A stretch of DNA of 21,662 nt, taken from NCBI GenBank assembly GCA_902490325.1, contig CABUDJ010000031.1:1-21662 (forward strand). Direction: 5' to 3'. Positions 1 to 9,679 of this stretch are shown piece after piece. The notes beneath the pieces are model-generated. The model did not search any database. It had not been told where the DNA came from and was given only the letters and a program-made list of their open reading frames with translations. This DNA is from an uncultured Collinsella sp. (GTDB lineage: Bacteria > Actinomycetota > Coriobacteriia > Coriobacteriales > Coriobacteriaceae). How positions within the stretch are numbered: position 1 is the stretch's first letter; each line of letters starts with the position of its first letter. Made by a program: the position numbers and the translations under genes.

Positions 1-42
1 GCCGATATATGGGGTCTGATGTTTTTGACCGGAGAGGACTAC

Positions 43-2784
43 TTACTCGTCAAGGAGATCCTCTGGCATGTCGTTGCCGTCGCCTAGGTCGACTGGGGTC
101 TCTTCGGTGTCGGCTGCGGCCTCGGCGCCCTCGCCTTCGGGTTTTTCCTTGGCTGCCGTCATACGGGCGACAGCGCAGATGCGGTCGTTGTCGTCGACGG
201 TCATCATCTTGACGCCCTGGGTGGCGCGGCCAGTCTGGCTGATTTCGTCGGTCTTGACGCGAATGACCGTCGCGCCCTCCGTCACGATGAACAGCTCGTG
301 CTGCGGGCCCACCGTCTTCATGGCCGCGAGGTTACCCTTACGCTCGGTCATTTGGATGGTGTAGACGCCCTGGCCGCCGCGATTCTGCTCCGGGTAGTCC
401 GCAACCGGCGTGCGCTTGCCGTAGCCGCGCTCGGTGATGACGAACAGATCACCGTTGCCGTTAGTGACTTCCATGCCCAGAACGCTCACGCCGTCCTTCA
501 TACCGATACCGCGAACGCCGCTGGTATCGCGGCCGGTGGCGCGCACCTGCTCCTCGGAGAACATGATCGCCTTGCCCGCGGTGGTGGCCAGGATAATCTT
601 GTCGCCCTCGCGCACGCGGCGCACGTTCAACAGCGCGTCGTCGTCGCGCAGGTTGATAGCGATCAGGCCGTCGCGACGGCTGCGGTCATATGCGCTCATC
701 ACGGTCTTCTTGACCATACCGCTCTTGGTGGCAAACATCAGGTACTCGTCGGCCGGGAACTCGCGGCAGCTGATGACGCTCGCGATCTTCTCGCCCTCCT
801 CGAAGGGCAGCAGGTTGACGATCGCGGTACCGCGTGCCTGGCGCGTACCTACCGGCAGCTCGTGCACCTTCAGGCGATAGACCTTGCCCTTGCTCGAGAA
901 GAACAGCACGTACTCGTGCGTGGACGCGATGAACATCTCATCGATGACATCGTCCTCTTTGAGGTTGACGCCCGACACGCCCTTGCCGCCGCGCTTTTGG
1001 GCGCGGTAGGCGGCAACCGGGATACGCTTAACGTAGCCGGTGTGGGTGATGGTCACGACCATATCCTCGTCGGCGATGAGGTCCTCGACATCCAGGTCCT
1101 TCTCGACCTGGCTGATCTCGGTGCGGCGCTTATCGCCGAACTTCTTGGAGATCTCGCGCATCTCTTCCTTGATGACGCCCAGGATCTTCTCCTCATGCGC
1201 CAGCAGGTCCTCGTAGTAGGCGATGGCGCGGCGCAGGCCGTCCAACTCTTCCTGAATCTTGTCGCGCTCCAGGCCGGTCAGGCGGCGCAACTTCATCTCG
1301 AGGATGGCCGTGGTCTGCTCGGGCGTAAAGCCAAAGCGCTCGATCAAGCGGCTGCTGGCCTCGGAGTCGGTCTGCGAGGAGCGGATGATGCTAATGACCT
1401 CGTCGATATGGTCGAGAGCCATCAGGTAGCCCTCAAGGATATGCGCGCGGGCCTGGGCCTTCTTAAGGTCGAAGCGGGTGCGGCGGGTGACTACGTCGAC
1501 CTGGTGGTCGATGTAGTGCTGCAGCATCTCGCGCAGGCTCAGGCATTTGGGAACGCCGTTGACGAGTGCCAGGTTGTTGGCGCCAAAGGTCGTCTGCAGC
1601 GAGGTGTACTTGTACAGGTTGTTGAGCACGACCTGAGGGATAACGCCCTTCTTGAGCTCGATGACCAGACGGATACCCTTCTGGTTGGACTCATCGCGCA
1701 TATCCGAGATGCCCTCGATGCGCTTGTCGTTGACGAGCTGGGCGATCTTCTCCTGCAGGGTGCCTTTGTTGACCATATAGGGAATCTCGGTAAAGACCAG
1801 GCGGCTGCGACCGGTCTTGGTGGACTCCACGTGCGCCTTGGCACGCACGGTAATGGAGCCGCGGCCGGTCTCGTAGCTCTGCTTAATGCCGGCGCTGCCC
1901 ATGATGATGGCGCCGGTGGGGAAGTCCGGACCGGGCATGATCTGCATGAGCTCGTCGACGGTGGCGTCGGGGTTGTCGATCAGGTAGCAGGTGGCCTCGA
2001 TCGCCTCGGCGAGGTTATGCGGGGCGATGTTGGTGGCCATGCCGACGGCGATGCCCTGGCTGCCGTTGACCAGCAGGTTGGGGAAACGTGCAGGCAGTGC
2101 CACGGGCTCGGCGAGCGATTCGTCGTAGTTGGGCTGCCAGTCGACGGTATCCTTCTGCAAGTCACGCAACAGTTCCATGGCGGGCTTTGCCAGGCGGCTC
2201 TCGGTGTAACGCATGGCCGCCGCGCCGTCGCCGTCGATATTGCCGAAGTTGCCGTGACCGTCGATGAGCGGCGTGCGCATGGAGAACCACTGCGCCAAGC
2301 GGACCATGGCCTCGTAGACCGCAGAGTCACCGTGCGGGTGGTACTTACCGATAACTTCGCCGACCGTCCACGCCGACTTCTTGTGCGGGCGGTTGGGGTA
2401 GATGCCGCTCTCGTTCATCGCGTACAGGATGCGGCGGTGCACCGGCTTTAAGCCGTCGCGCACGTCCGGCAGGGCGCGCGCCGTGATGACCGACATCGAA
2501 TACTCGATAAACGACTGCTTCATCTCGCGACCGAACTCCGAAATCTGGAGCTGGCCGCCGTTGATATCCTCGCCGGCCGAGGCGCCACGGTCGACTTCGC
2601 CAAAGCTCTCCTCGAGCTCGCCGTCGTCGTCCTCTTCCTCGTCATCATCGGCATCGGGGTTATAGGCGTCCGGGTCGCCGTCCTCGCCCTGCTCAGCACG
2701 GGCAAGCAGGCGCTTCAGATCGTCGGGCATGCCGGCATCGCCGGCCTCGTCCATACCCTCATTGTTGTTGATATCGTCTGCCAC
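43..2784 (-). CDS. gyrA: DNA gyrase subunit A
   Basis: GyrA breaks and rejoins DNA in the A2B2 gyrase complex that introduces negative supercoils. The protein is 913 residues. The active-site tyrosine is Y193 in AAMRYTE (E. coli Y122). The quinolone-determining region reads [10 protein letters not shown], with S154 and E158 at the E. coli S83 and D87 positions, so no familiar resistance change is visible. The GyrA box QKRGGKG lies at 596-602 and starts the DNA-wrapping C-terminal domain. The start is GTG preceded by AGGAGGT, 11 bp after the gyrB stop, so the two genes form one transcript. Odd points are an acidic N-terminal extension of about 80 residues (D/E-rich at 44-65) before the usual family start, and an acidic C-terminal tail (about 885-913). 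Only 42 bp lie downstream in the window. Confidence 0.97.
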   Translation of the reverse strand: MADDINNNEGMDEAGDAGMPDDLKRLLARAEQGEDGDPDAYNPDADDDEEEDDDGELEESFGEVDRGASAGEDINGGQLQISEFGREMKQSFIEYSMSVITARALPDVRDGLKPVHRRILYAMNESGIYPNRPHKKSAWTVGEVIGKYHPHGDSAVYEAMVRLAQWFSMRTPLIDGHGNFGNIDGDGAAAMRYTESRLAKPAMELLRDLQKDTVDWQPNYDESLAEPVALPARFPNLLVNGSQGIAVGMATNIAPHNLAEAIEATCYLIDNPDATVDELMQIMPGPDFPTGAIIMGSAGIKQSYETGRGSITVRAKAHVESTKTGRSRLVFTEIPYMVNKGTLQEKIAQLVNDKRIEGISDMRDESNQKGIRLVIELKKGVIPQVVLNNLYKYTSLQTTFGANNLALVNGVPKCLSLREMLQHYIDHQVDVVTRRTRFDLKKAQARAHILEGYLMALDHIDEVISIIRSSQTDSEASSRLIERFGFTPEQTTAILEMKLRRLTGLERDKIQEELDGLRRAIAYYEDLLAHEEKILGVIKEEMREISKKFGDKRRTEISQVEKDLDVEDLIADEDMVVTITHTGYVKRIPVAAYRAQKRGGKGVSGVNLKEDDVIDEMFIASTHEYVLFFSSKGKVYRLKVHELPVGTRQARGTAIVNLLPFEEGEKIASVISCREFPADEYLMFATKSGMVKKTVMSAYDRSRRDGLIAINLRDDDALLNVRRVREGDKIILATTAGKAIMFSEEQVRATGRDTSGVRGIGMKDGVSVLGMEVTNGNGDLFVITERGYGKRTPVADYPEQNRGGQGVYTIQMTERKGNLAAMKTVGPQHELFIVTEGATVIRVKTDEISQTGRATQGVKMMTVDDNDRICAVARMTAAKEKPEGEGAEAAADTEETPVDLGDGNDMPEDLLDE

Positions 2785-2795
2785 GTTACCTCCTC

Positions 2796-4868
<2,073 letters not shown>

Positions 4869-4875
4869 TTATCGT

Positions 4876-4905
4876 AAAAAAATACCCTCGGGAACGAGGG
4901 TATTT
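4876..4905 (-). terminator. Rho-independent terminator after the DUF721 gene
   Basis: On the minus strand the arms AAATACCCTCG and CGAGGGTATTT pair perfectly over 11 bp around a four-base loop, followed by a run of seven T. It lies 26 bp beyond the stop of the DUF721 gene and about 50 bp before the gyrB start, so it should end the replication-gene transcript. gyrB then needs its own promoter in 4827-4875. No convincing -35/-10 pair was found there. Confidence 0.9.
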
Positions 4906-4931
4906 GGCTCTACAAGGCCACCAGATGCGAT

Positions 4932-5495
4932 TTAAGGCTCTTTTTTGCCTTGCACGCCCTTGGCCCACTCGGCACTGGCTCTCATGGCGTTCTCGAGGGC
5001 CTCGCGCAGTTTTTGGTCTTCGATGGGCGCCACTTGGCGCTCAATCTCGGTGCGCTCGGCCTCACTTAGGTCAGCATGCGGAGCCGGCGGGCGCTCGGCC
5101 ACGGCAGGACGCAGACGCTCTTTGGCAGCGGGCGGTGTGTGGCCGGGCGCGGTGGTTTTGAACACCAGGCCATCCACATGCGCACCGGCGCGCTCCATGC
5201 GCGCGCGGATGATCTCGCGCAACAGCGTCATTTCCTGCGTCCACGAGGGCGAATCGAGATATACCAGCAGCTCATTGGACTCGGGCAGGTAGCGCAGGCC
5301 CGTCACATGCCGCCCCTCGCGCGTGCCCGAGCACACCGCGTTCCACGCGCGATAGACCGCGCGCGACTCCTCGGCAGCCTCCATCTGCGCGCGGCGCTCA
5401 GGTGTTGCAGCCGCCAGGATGCGCTGGCGCTCTGCGTTTAAAAACCCACTGAAGGCGACCGTTTCGCTCTCGCGCTCGTAATTAGCACGTCTCAC
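4932..5495 (-). CDS. DUF721 protein, probable DciA-type helicase operator
   Basis: The protein has 187 residues. Residues about 45-115 fit the DUF721 pattern: YRAWNAV near the start, a beta-rich part ending ELLVYLDSPSWTQEM, then a helix LLREIIRARM and a final strand. DUF721 proteins include DciA, which assists loading of the replicative DnaB helicase in bacteria lacking DnaC or DnaI. The gene between recF and gyrB is the usual actinobacterial place for it. The C-terminal half (about 115-187) is Pro/Ala/Glu-rich and probably flexible, ending in a basic tail. The start is GTG at 5495, inside the recF 3' end with a 14 bp overlap. AAGGTGG upstream within recF can serve as ribosome-binding site. 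The family call is fairly firm; the DciA role is inferred from family and position. Confidence 0.8.
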   Translation of the reverse strand: MRRANYERESETVAFSGFLNAERQRILAAATPERRAQMEAAEESRAVYRAWNAVCSGTREGRHVTGLRYLPESNELLVYLDSPSWTQEMTLLREIIRARMERAGAHVDGLVFKTTAPGHTPPAAKERLRPAVAERPPAPHADLSEAERTEIERQVAPIEDQKLREALENAMRASAEWAKGVQGKKEP

Positions 5496-6588
5496 CCATG
5501 CTCACCACCTTGGCTCGATCAAGCAGGTCATCGGTAAAGTATCCCAGGTTGGTCGTGGTTATGACCGTTTGGATATCATCGCCGATCAGCCGCAGAAAAG
5601 CACCGCGGCGCTCGCCGTCGAGCTCGCTCATCACGTCGTCCAGAAGCAACAGCGGAGCAGTACCCAGAACATCGCGAGCCACGGCCACCTCGGCCACCTT
5701 CCAGGACAGTACCAACGTTCGCTGCTGTCCTTGGCTGGCAAATGAACGGGCGGAGCGACCCGCCACGGTAAATTCAATCTCGTCGCGATGCGGTCCCACC
5801 AACGTCACGCCGCGGCGAATTTCCTCGTCGGCGTGCTCATCAAGGGCGGCCAGCATGCGCTCGTACGCCCAGCCCTTCAGCTCTTCGCGATCCTCGACCT
5901 GGGGCAAATCCCCCAGTGTGGACGTATAGGTCACGTTGGCAGCCTCGCCGGACGCCACTTGCCCGTAGGCAGTGTGTACATGGCCCGCCAGCCGGTCGAG
6001 CAGGGCCAACCGGTGCACGAGCAGAGCCGCGCCCGCGCGGGCAATCGAATCGTTCCACGCGCCGAGCATCTCACGGCAGCACCAGGTCTCCTTGAGCAAG
6101 GCGTTACGCTGGGTCACGCAGCGCCCATAGGTGCTCGCAAGATCGGCATAGCGTGCGCTCAGTTGCATGCCAAAGTCATCGAGGGCGGCGCGGCGCACAC
6201 TGGCGCCTCGCTTAACCATGTCCAGATGGTCAGGGCAAAACAGCACGCTCGGCAGAACCCCGCGTACACCGGCGGCAGAGCATCTCTTGCCGTTGCGGCT
6301 AAACGAGCGCTTACCGTCCTCCGCGCTCAATCCCATATCAAGCACGCGGCCGTCGCCCTCGAGCCTCAGCTCGACCTTGCACGAGCCCACGCCGTCATGG
6401 ACGAGCTCGGCTGCGGTCGGATGCCTAAACGAGGCGCCGCTCGTCAGCAGCTGCAGCGCCTCTATGAGATTGGTCTTTCCCGCCGCGTTTGGTCCCGCAA
6501 GTATCGTCACGCCCTCGTCCAGGGCAAGACGATAGCTATCGAAGCTGCGGTAGTGCGCGACGGAAAGATCGCGGGCGAACATGGTCAT
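5482..6588 (-). CDS. recF: DNA replication and repair protein RecF
   Basis: RecF is an ABC-type ATPase that helps load RecA at single-strand gaps together with RecO and RecR. Visible features of the 368-residue protein are Walker A GPNAAGKT at 32-39, the signature SQGQQRT at 285-291, and Walker B LLLLDDVMSELD with D317/D318 near the C terminus, in the order expected for RecF. The gene begins 9 bp after the dnaN stop with ATGACCATG. No strong ribosome-binding site is seen, so it is probably translationally coupled to dnaN. The ATG at 6582 is an alternative start two codons in. Its 3' end overlaps the DUF721 start by 14 bp, giving a compact dnaN-recF-DUF721 operon. Confidence 0.96.
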   Translation of the reverse strand: MTMFARDLSVAHYRSFDSYRLALDEGVTILAGPNAAGKTNLIEALQLLTSGASFRHPTAAELVHDGVGSCKVELRLEGDGRVLDMGLSAEDGKRSFSRNGKRCSAAGVRGVLPSVLFCPDHLDMVKRGASVRRAALDDFGMQLSARYADLASTYGRCVTQRNALLKETWCCREMLGAWNDSIARAGAALLVHRLALLDRLAGHVHTAYGQVASGEAANVTYTSTLGDLPQVEDREELKGWAYERMLAALDEHADEEIRRGVTLVGPHRDEIEFTVAGRSARSFASQGQQRTLVLSWKVAEVAVARDVLGTAPLLLLDDVMSELDGERRGAFLRLIGDDIQTVITTTNLGYFTDDLLDRAKVVSMGETC

Positions 6589-6597
6589 GGCGCAGCG

Positions 6598-7701
6598 CTA
6601 GATGCGGACCGGCATGACCAGGTACAGGTAGTTGATCTTGTCGTAGGACTTGAAGATGCCCGCCTGCGAGTAGCTCTTGAGCTCCAGCGTGATCTCCTTC
6701 TCCTTGGACAGGGCATTGAGGCAGCCGAAGATGTAGTGGTAGTTGAAGGCGATGGTGCCCGACTCGCCCTCGGCCTCGACATCGATCGTCTCCTGCGCAA
6801 GGTCCTGGTCATTGGAAATGGAGGACAGGCCCATCTGCCCGTTCTCGACATCGATCTCGAACTTGACGGCGGGGTTGGCGCTCGCGATAACGGCCACGCG
6901 CTTGAGGGCGGCGTTAAAGGCGGCGACGTCAATCTTGACGCTCGTCACGCACGAATCGGGGATGAGCTGCTTGTAGTTGGGGTACACGCCCTCGATACGA
7001 CGCGACACGTAGGTGGTGTTGCCGGCCTCAAAGACGACCTGGGTGTCGGTAGCCCCGATCATGATGGTCGCCTGGCTGGCCATGATGTTCAGTGCGTCGT
7101 TAAAGGCGTCAGCCGGAACGTTGAGCTCAAAGGAGCCCTCGAGGGTCGAGGTCTCGACCTGCGTATCGCACACGGCCAAGCGGAAGGAATCGGTCGCCAC
7201 CAGGCGCACGGTGTTGTTCTCGACCTTCATGTGCACGCCGCCCAGGATGGGGCGAGCCTTGTCGGTCGAGGTGACGCGCCACACGCGGCCGACCATCTCG
7301 GACAAGATATCGGTCGGCAGCTCCACGGCACTCTCGATGGCATAGGCCGGAAACTCAGGGAAGTCATTGGCATCGAGCGTGTTCAGGCGGAACGAGCTCT
7401 TCTCGCAACTGATCAGCACCTGGCGCTCGGACAGCTCAAAGGTGACCGGGGCATCGGGGAGAGTCTTGGTGATATTGGAGAGCATCTTACAGGGGATAAC
7501 CATCTCGCCCTCTTCTTCGACATGCGCCGCGATGCGATGACGGATCGAGATGGTGTAGTTAGAGGTCTGGAATTCCAAGATGCCGTCTTGCGCCTTGACG
7601 AGCACGCCCGACAGGATGGGAAGGGTGGATGCCGAAGCGACACCCTTCATAACGACGCCGATGGCTTGTGTAAGCGAGCTCTGGCTGACGGTGAACTTCA
7701 T
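6598..7701 (-). CDS. dnaN: DNA polymerase III beta subunit (sliding clamp)
   Basis: DnaN forms the dimeric ring that tethers DNA polymerase III to DNA and serves as a docking platform for replication and repair proteins. The protein is 367 residues, normal for the family. It begins MKFTVSQSSLTQAI, contains typical clamp segments such as the LPILSGVLVKAQDG strand pair near residue 28, and ends in YLYLVMPVRI, matching the conserved L(M)P(M/V)R(L/I) terminus. The ATG at 7701 is preceded by AAAGG about nine bases upstream. The gene follows the dnaA-dnaN intergenic region, which carries the likely unwinding site, so its promoter and the origin share the same DNA. recF follows after 9 bp. Confidence 0.97.
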   Translation of the reverse strand: MKFTVSQSSLTQAIGVVMKGVASASTLPILSGVLVKAQDGILEFQTSNYTISIRHRIAAHVEEEGEMVIPCKMLSNITKTLPDAPVTFELSERQVLISCEKSSFRLNTLDANDFPEFPAYAIESAVELPTDILSEMVGRVWRVTSTDKARPILGGVHMKVENNTVRLVATDSFRLAVCDTQVETSTLEGSFELNVPADAFNDALNIMASQATIMIGATDTQVVFEAGNTTYVSRRIEGVYPNYKQLIPDSCVTSVKIDVAAFNAALKRVAVIASANPAVKFEIDVENGQMGLSSISNDQDLAQETIDVEAEGESGTIAFNYHYIFGCLNALSKEKEITLELKSYSQAGIFKSYDKINYLYLVMPVRI

Positions 7702-7716
7702 CTTTTAATACCTTTC

Positions 7717-7748
7717 TATAGATATAAATATCTTAATAATAGTAATAG
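7717..7748. other. AT-rich candidate DNA unwinding element
   Basis: Only four of 32 bases are G or C, in a chromosome that is otherwise about 60% GC here. It abuts the dnaN ribosome-binding site and overlaps the triplet array at 7734-7748. It may also supply a dnaN -10 region, so low GC could reflect promoter function as well as origin melting. Confidence 0.55.
7734..7748 (+). other. DnaA-trio array (five TA(A/G) triplets)
   Basis: Read 5'-3' on the plus strand the bases are TAA TAA TAG TAA TAG. This fits the DnaA-trio rule, 3'-(G/A)A(T/A)-5', which engages single-stranded DNA during DnaA-driven opening. The array is followed by the spacer CACTGACGAAAC and then TGTTGATTA, a box-like site, in the polarity known from B. 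subtilis. Confidence 0.6.
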
Positions 7749-7760
7749 CACTGACGAAAC

Positions 7761-7769
7761 TGTTGATTA
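7761..7769 (-). promoter_or_regulatory. DnaA-box-like site next to the DnaA-trio
   Basis: TGTTGATTA reads TAATCAACA on the minus strand, one mismatch from TTATCAACA and two from the exact local form TTTTCAACA. It lies 12 bp from the last trio. A plus-strand TTACTCACA (7767-7775), one mismatch from TTATNCACA, overlaps it by three bases. Confidence 0.5.
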
Positions 7770-7913
7770 CTCACAAAGACGCAGGTCAGACCCAGAAAGA
7801 GAATCGACAGCAACCTGTGTGCAACAGGGGTGGTTTTCCACGTTCAAAACCTGCGCAAAACTTTTCATCACCGCGGATTGGGTTTTAGACACCTTATGCC
7901 CGTGGTTTCGACA

Positions 7914-7926
7914 AGTTTTCAACAGG
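7914..7926 (+). promoter_or_regulatory. DnaA box, copy 1 of a shared 13-mer
   Basis: AGTTTTCAACAGG contains TTTTCAACA at 7916-7924. The same 13 bases occur twice on the opposite strand upstream of the ATPase-dnaA pair. A related GTTTCGACA lies 11 bp upstream at 7905-7913, as expected for adjacent boxes on one face of the helix. Confidence 0.65.
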
Positions 7927-7939
7927 TGTCTCTATTTCC

Positions 7940-9664
7940 CTACGAGCGTAGTGTAATTTTATCGCGCAGCGACTTGAGGTCTTCGGTGACGGTGCGGTCT
8001 TCCTGGATCATCTTCTGGACCTTTTTGTAACTCGTGCTGACGGTCGAGTGGTTGCGGTTGCCAAATTCGGCGCCTACCGCCGTGGTCGTCATCTCGCACA
8101 TTTCGATGGCCAGGTAGATAGCGATATGGCGTGCTTTGGCGATATTGGCGTTGCGACGCGGGCCGATGAGCTCCTCGTGCGTCACGCCGTACTGCTCTTC
8201 GATGACGGACTGAACCGTTTGCACGTTGATCTTTTTGGCCGATGTGTCGAAGTACTGGCTGGCGATGGCGTCGATATCGTCAAAGGTGAGCTCCCCGCCC
8301 TCGCGCTCGCGGTCGCCCGCCTCGCCGGCGCAGCGCTCGCAGAAGCTCTCGAGTTCGCGGATGTTGGTGCCCGACACCTCTGCCATGTGCTTAAAGTGCT
8401 CATCGGTCAGGTGCCCGCCGTCGCCCCCGTAGGCCGCCAACAGTGAGTCGTCGCCTGCCTCGGGAGCGGCGACGATGGTGTTCTCGTAATAGCGCTGCAA
8501 GATCTTGTATTTCATCTCGTAGCTGGGCTCTGCGACCAGGCAGAGCATGCCGGCGTTGAAGCGGCTGGTCAGGCGCTCGTCCATGCTCAGGTCCTTGGGG
8601 GCGCGGTCTGCCGCTATGACGACCTTCTTGTTGTTGCGGATGAACTCGTCCATGAGCTGGAAAAAGTAGTCCACGCTCGCGCGCTTGCCGATGATGTTTT
8701 GGATGTCATCGATGATGAGCACGTCCACGCCGTGGTACGCCTGCATGATGGGGGCGTTGCTCTTCTTTTGGCGGTCGAACTCGGTCATCAGGTCGTCCAG
8801 ATATGCCTGGGAGTTGGCATACTTGACCTTGATCTCGGGCGACTTCTCGGCGAGCTCGTTTTTGATGGCAAGCAGCAGGTGCGTCTTGCCCAGGCCCGAT
8901 TTGCCGTAGATAAACAGTGATGTGCATGTGCCGCGCTCGTCCGCGAGGGCGGCAAACTTGAGTGCCGAGCGATAGGCATGGCTGTTCTCGGGGCCGTAGA
9001 CAAAGTTCTCAAAGGTAAATTTTGAGTTCGCGGCGAGCGGGGCTCCATCCGTATTCTGCTCGGCCGGCACGGTCGGTGCTGGCATGGGTGAAGCGGGGGT
9101 CGCAGCTTGCGTGGATTTAGTCGGCGCTCCGCCCTTCATCTGGTTCATCATGCGACGAAAATCGTCGGCCGAGAGCGTGTTCTTGATTGCAATGCCCGAA
9201 TCCGCGCCCGCCGCTGCGTCGTGAGCGATGGGCATGTGCGTGACGGGTGCGTTCGTTGACGTCGCTACCGCGGTCGGCAACGGCGCCATGGTTTCACGGG
9301 AAACATCGCTGTGCTGGTGCTCGATTGTCGGCACGTCGCCTGCGGAGGCCGGCACCGCCGGGGAAGCAGCGGGAGCCGTGGCGGGCGCCGTCGCGGCAGC
9401 GGATTCCGTCGCGGCGCCTTGCGGTGCCACGATGTCGAGCGCAATCGGCGCAAAGGCGATTTCTTCCAGATAGGCCTCAATAGTCGGCTGATGCTTTTTG
9501 AGCTGCGCGATGGCAAAGCGCGAGGGGGCCTCGATCGTGAGCGTATCTTCGGTCAGGCTTATGGCGCGCGATTGCCCCAGCATGTTGATGAGGCGTGCAT
9601 CTTGGCCGTCGCGCTGACAAAAGGCGATGGCATCCCCCAGGATGATGCTTGCTTCCTCGTCCAC
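7940..9664 (-). CDS. dnaA: Chromosomal replication initiator protein DnaA
   Basis: DnaA binds boxes at oriC, opens the DNA and recruits the helicase. The protein has 574 residues. Domain I covers about 1-80. A long Ala/Pro-rich domain II linker covers about 82-213 and makes the protein longer than E. coli DnaA (467). The AAA+ part begins at FTFENFVYGPENSHA, with Walker A GKSGLGKT at 254-261 and Walker B VLIIDD at 315-320. Domain IV carries RRNANIAKAR (R504 equals E. coli R399) and FGNRNHSTV, where N538, S540 and T544 stand at E. coli D433, T435 and H439. The start is GTG with a modest GGGAGAG site. It lies 15 bp after the ATPase gene, so the two are probably co-transcribed. A parS-like sequence lies inside the linker-coding region. 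Confidence 0.97.
   Translation of the reverse strand: MDEEASIILGDAIAFCQRDGQDARLINMLGQSRAISLTEDTLTIEAPSRFAIAQLKKHQPTIEAYLEEIAFAPIALDIVAPQGAATESAAATAPATAPAASPAVPASAGDVPTIEHQHSDVSRETMAPLPTAVATSTNAPVTHMPIAHDAAAGADSGIAIKNTLSADDFRRMMNQMKGGAPTKSTQAATPASPMPAPTVPAEQNTDGAPLAANSKFTFENFVYGPENSHAYRSALKFAALADERGTCTSLFIYGKSGLGKTHLLLAIKNELAEKSPEIKVKYANSQAYLDDLMTEFDRQKKSNAPIMQAYHGVDVLIIDDIQNIIGKRASVDYFFQLMDEFIRNNKKVVIAADRAPKDLSMDERLTSRFNAGMLCLVAEPSYEMKYKILQRYYENTIVAAPEAGDDSLLAAYGGDGGHLTDEHFKHMAEVSGTNIRELESFCERCAGEAGDREREGGELTFDDIDAIASQYFDTSAKKINVQTVQSVIEEQYGVTHEELIGPRRNANIAKARHIAIYLAIEMCEMTTTAVGAEFGNRNHSTVSTSYKKVQKMIQEDRTVTEDLKSLRDKITLRS
9290..9305. promoter_or_regulatory. parS-like site inside dnaA
   Basis: GGTTTCACGGGAAACA differs from perfect parS at two of 16 positions. 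It lies in the region coding the DnaA linker and encodes part of DVSRET. ParB binding here is inference. Confidence 0.45.
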
Positions 9665-9679
9665 TGTCTCTCCCGTTCT

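Larger units (their letters stand above)
7702..7939. other. oriC: Probable oriC unwinding region between dnaA and dnaN
   Basis: This 238 bp gap holds no gene. From the dnaN side it contains an AT-rich stretch (7717-7748, 28 of 32 bases A/T), five tandem TA(A/G) triplets (7734-7748), a 12 bp spacer, a box-like site (7761-7769) and further near matches to a DnaA box. An exact TTTTCAACA lies at 7916-7924. Weaker candidates are TTACTCACA at 7767-7775, TTGCACACA (minus) at 7816-7824, TTTTCCACG at 7834-7842 and GTTTCGACA at 7905-7913. This order resembles the B. subtilis unwinding system. Calling it oriC is inference from motif layout and position. Confidence 0.75.

Noticed and set aside
2299..2340. 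Fluoroquinolone-resistance changes in gyrA
   Set aside because: Ser and Glu at the two key positions are the usual state in many Gram-positive bacteria.
298..2451. Long plus-strand open frame opposite gyrA (717 codons)
   Set aside because: It mirrors gyrA codon bias in a high-GC gene, has low-complexity Ala/Val/Asp/Leu composition and no recognisable domain. Similar frames lie opposite gyrB (2820-4877), recF-dnaN (5788-7956) and the ATPase gene (9839-11098).
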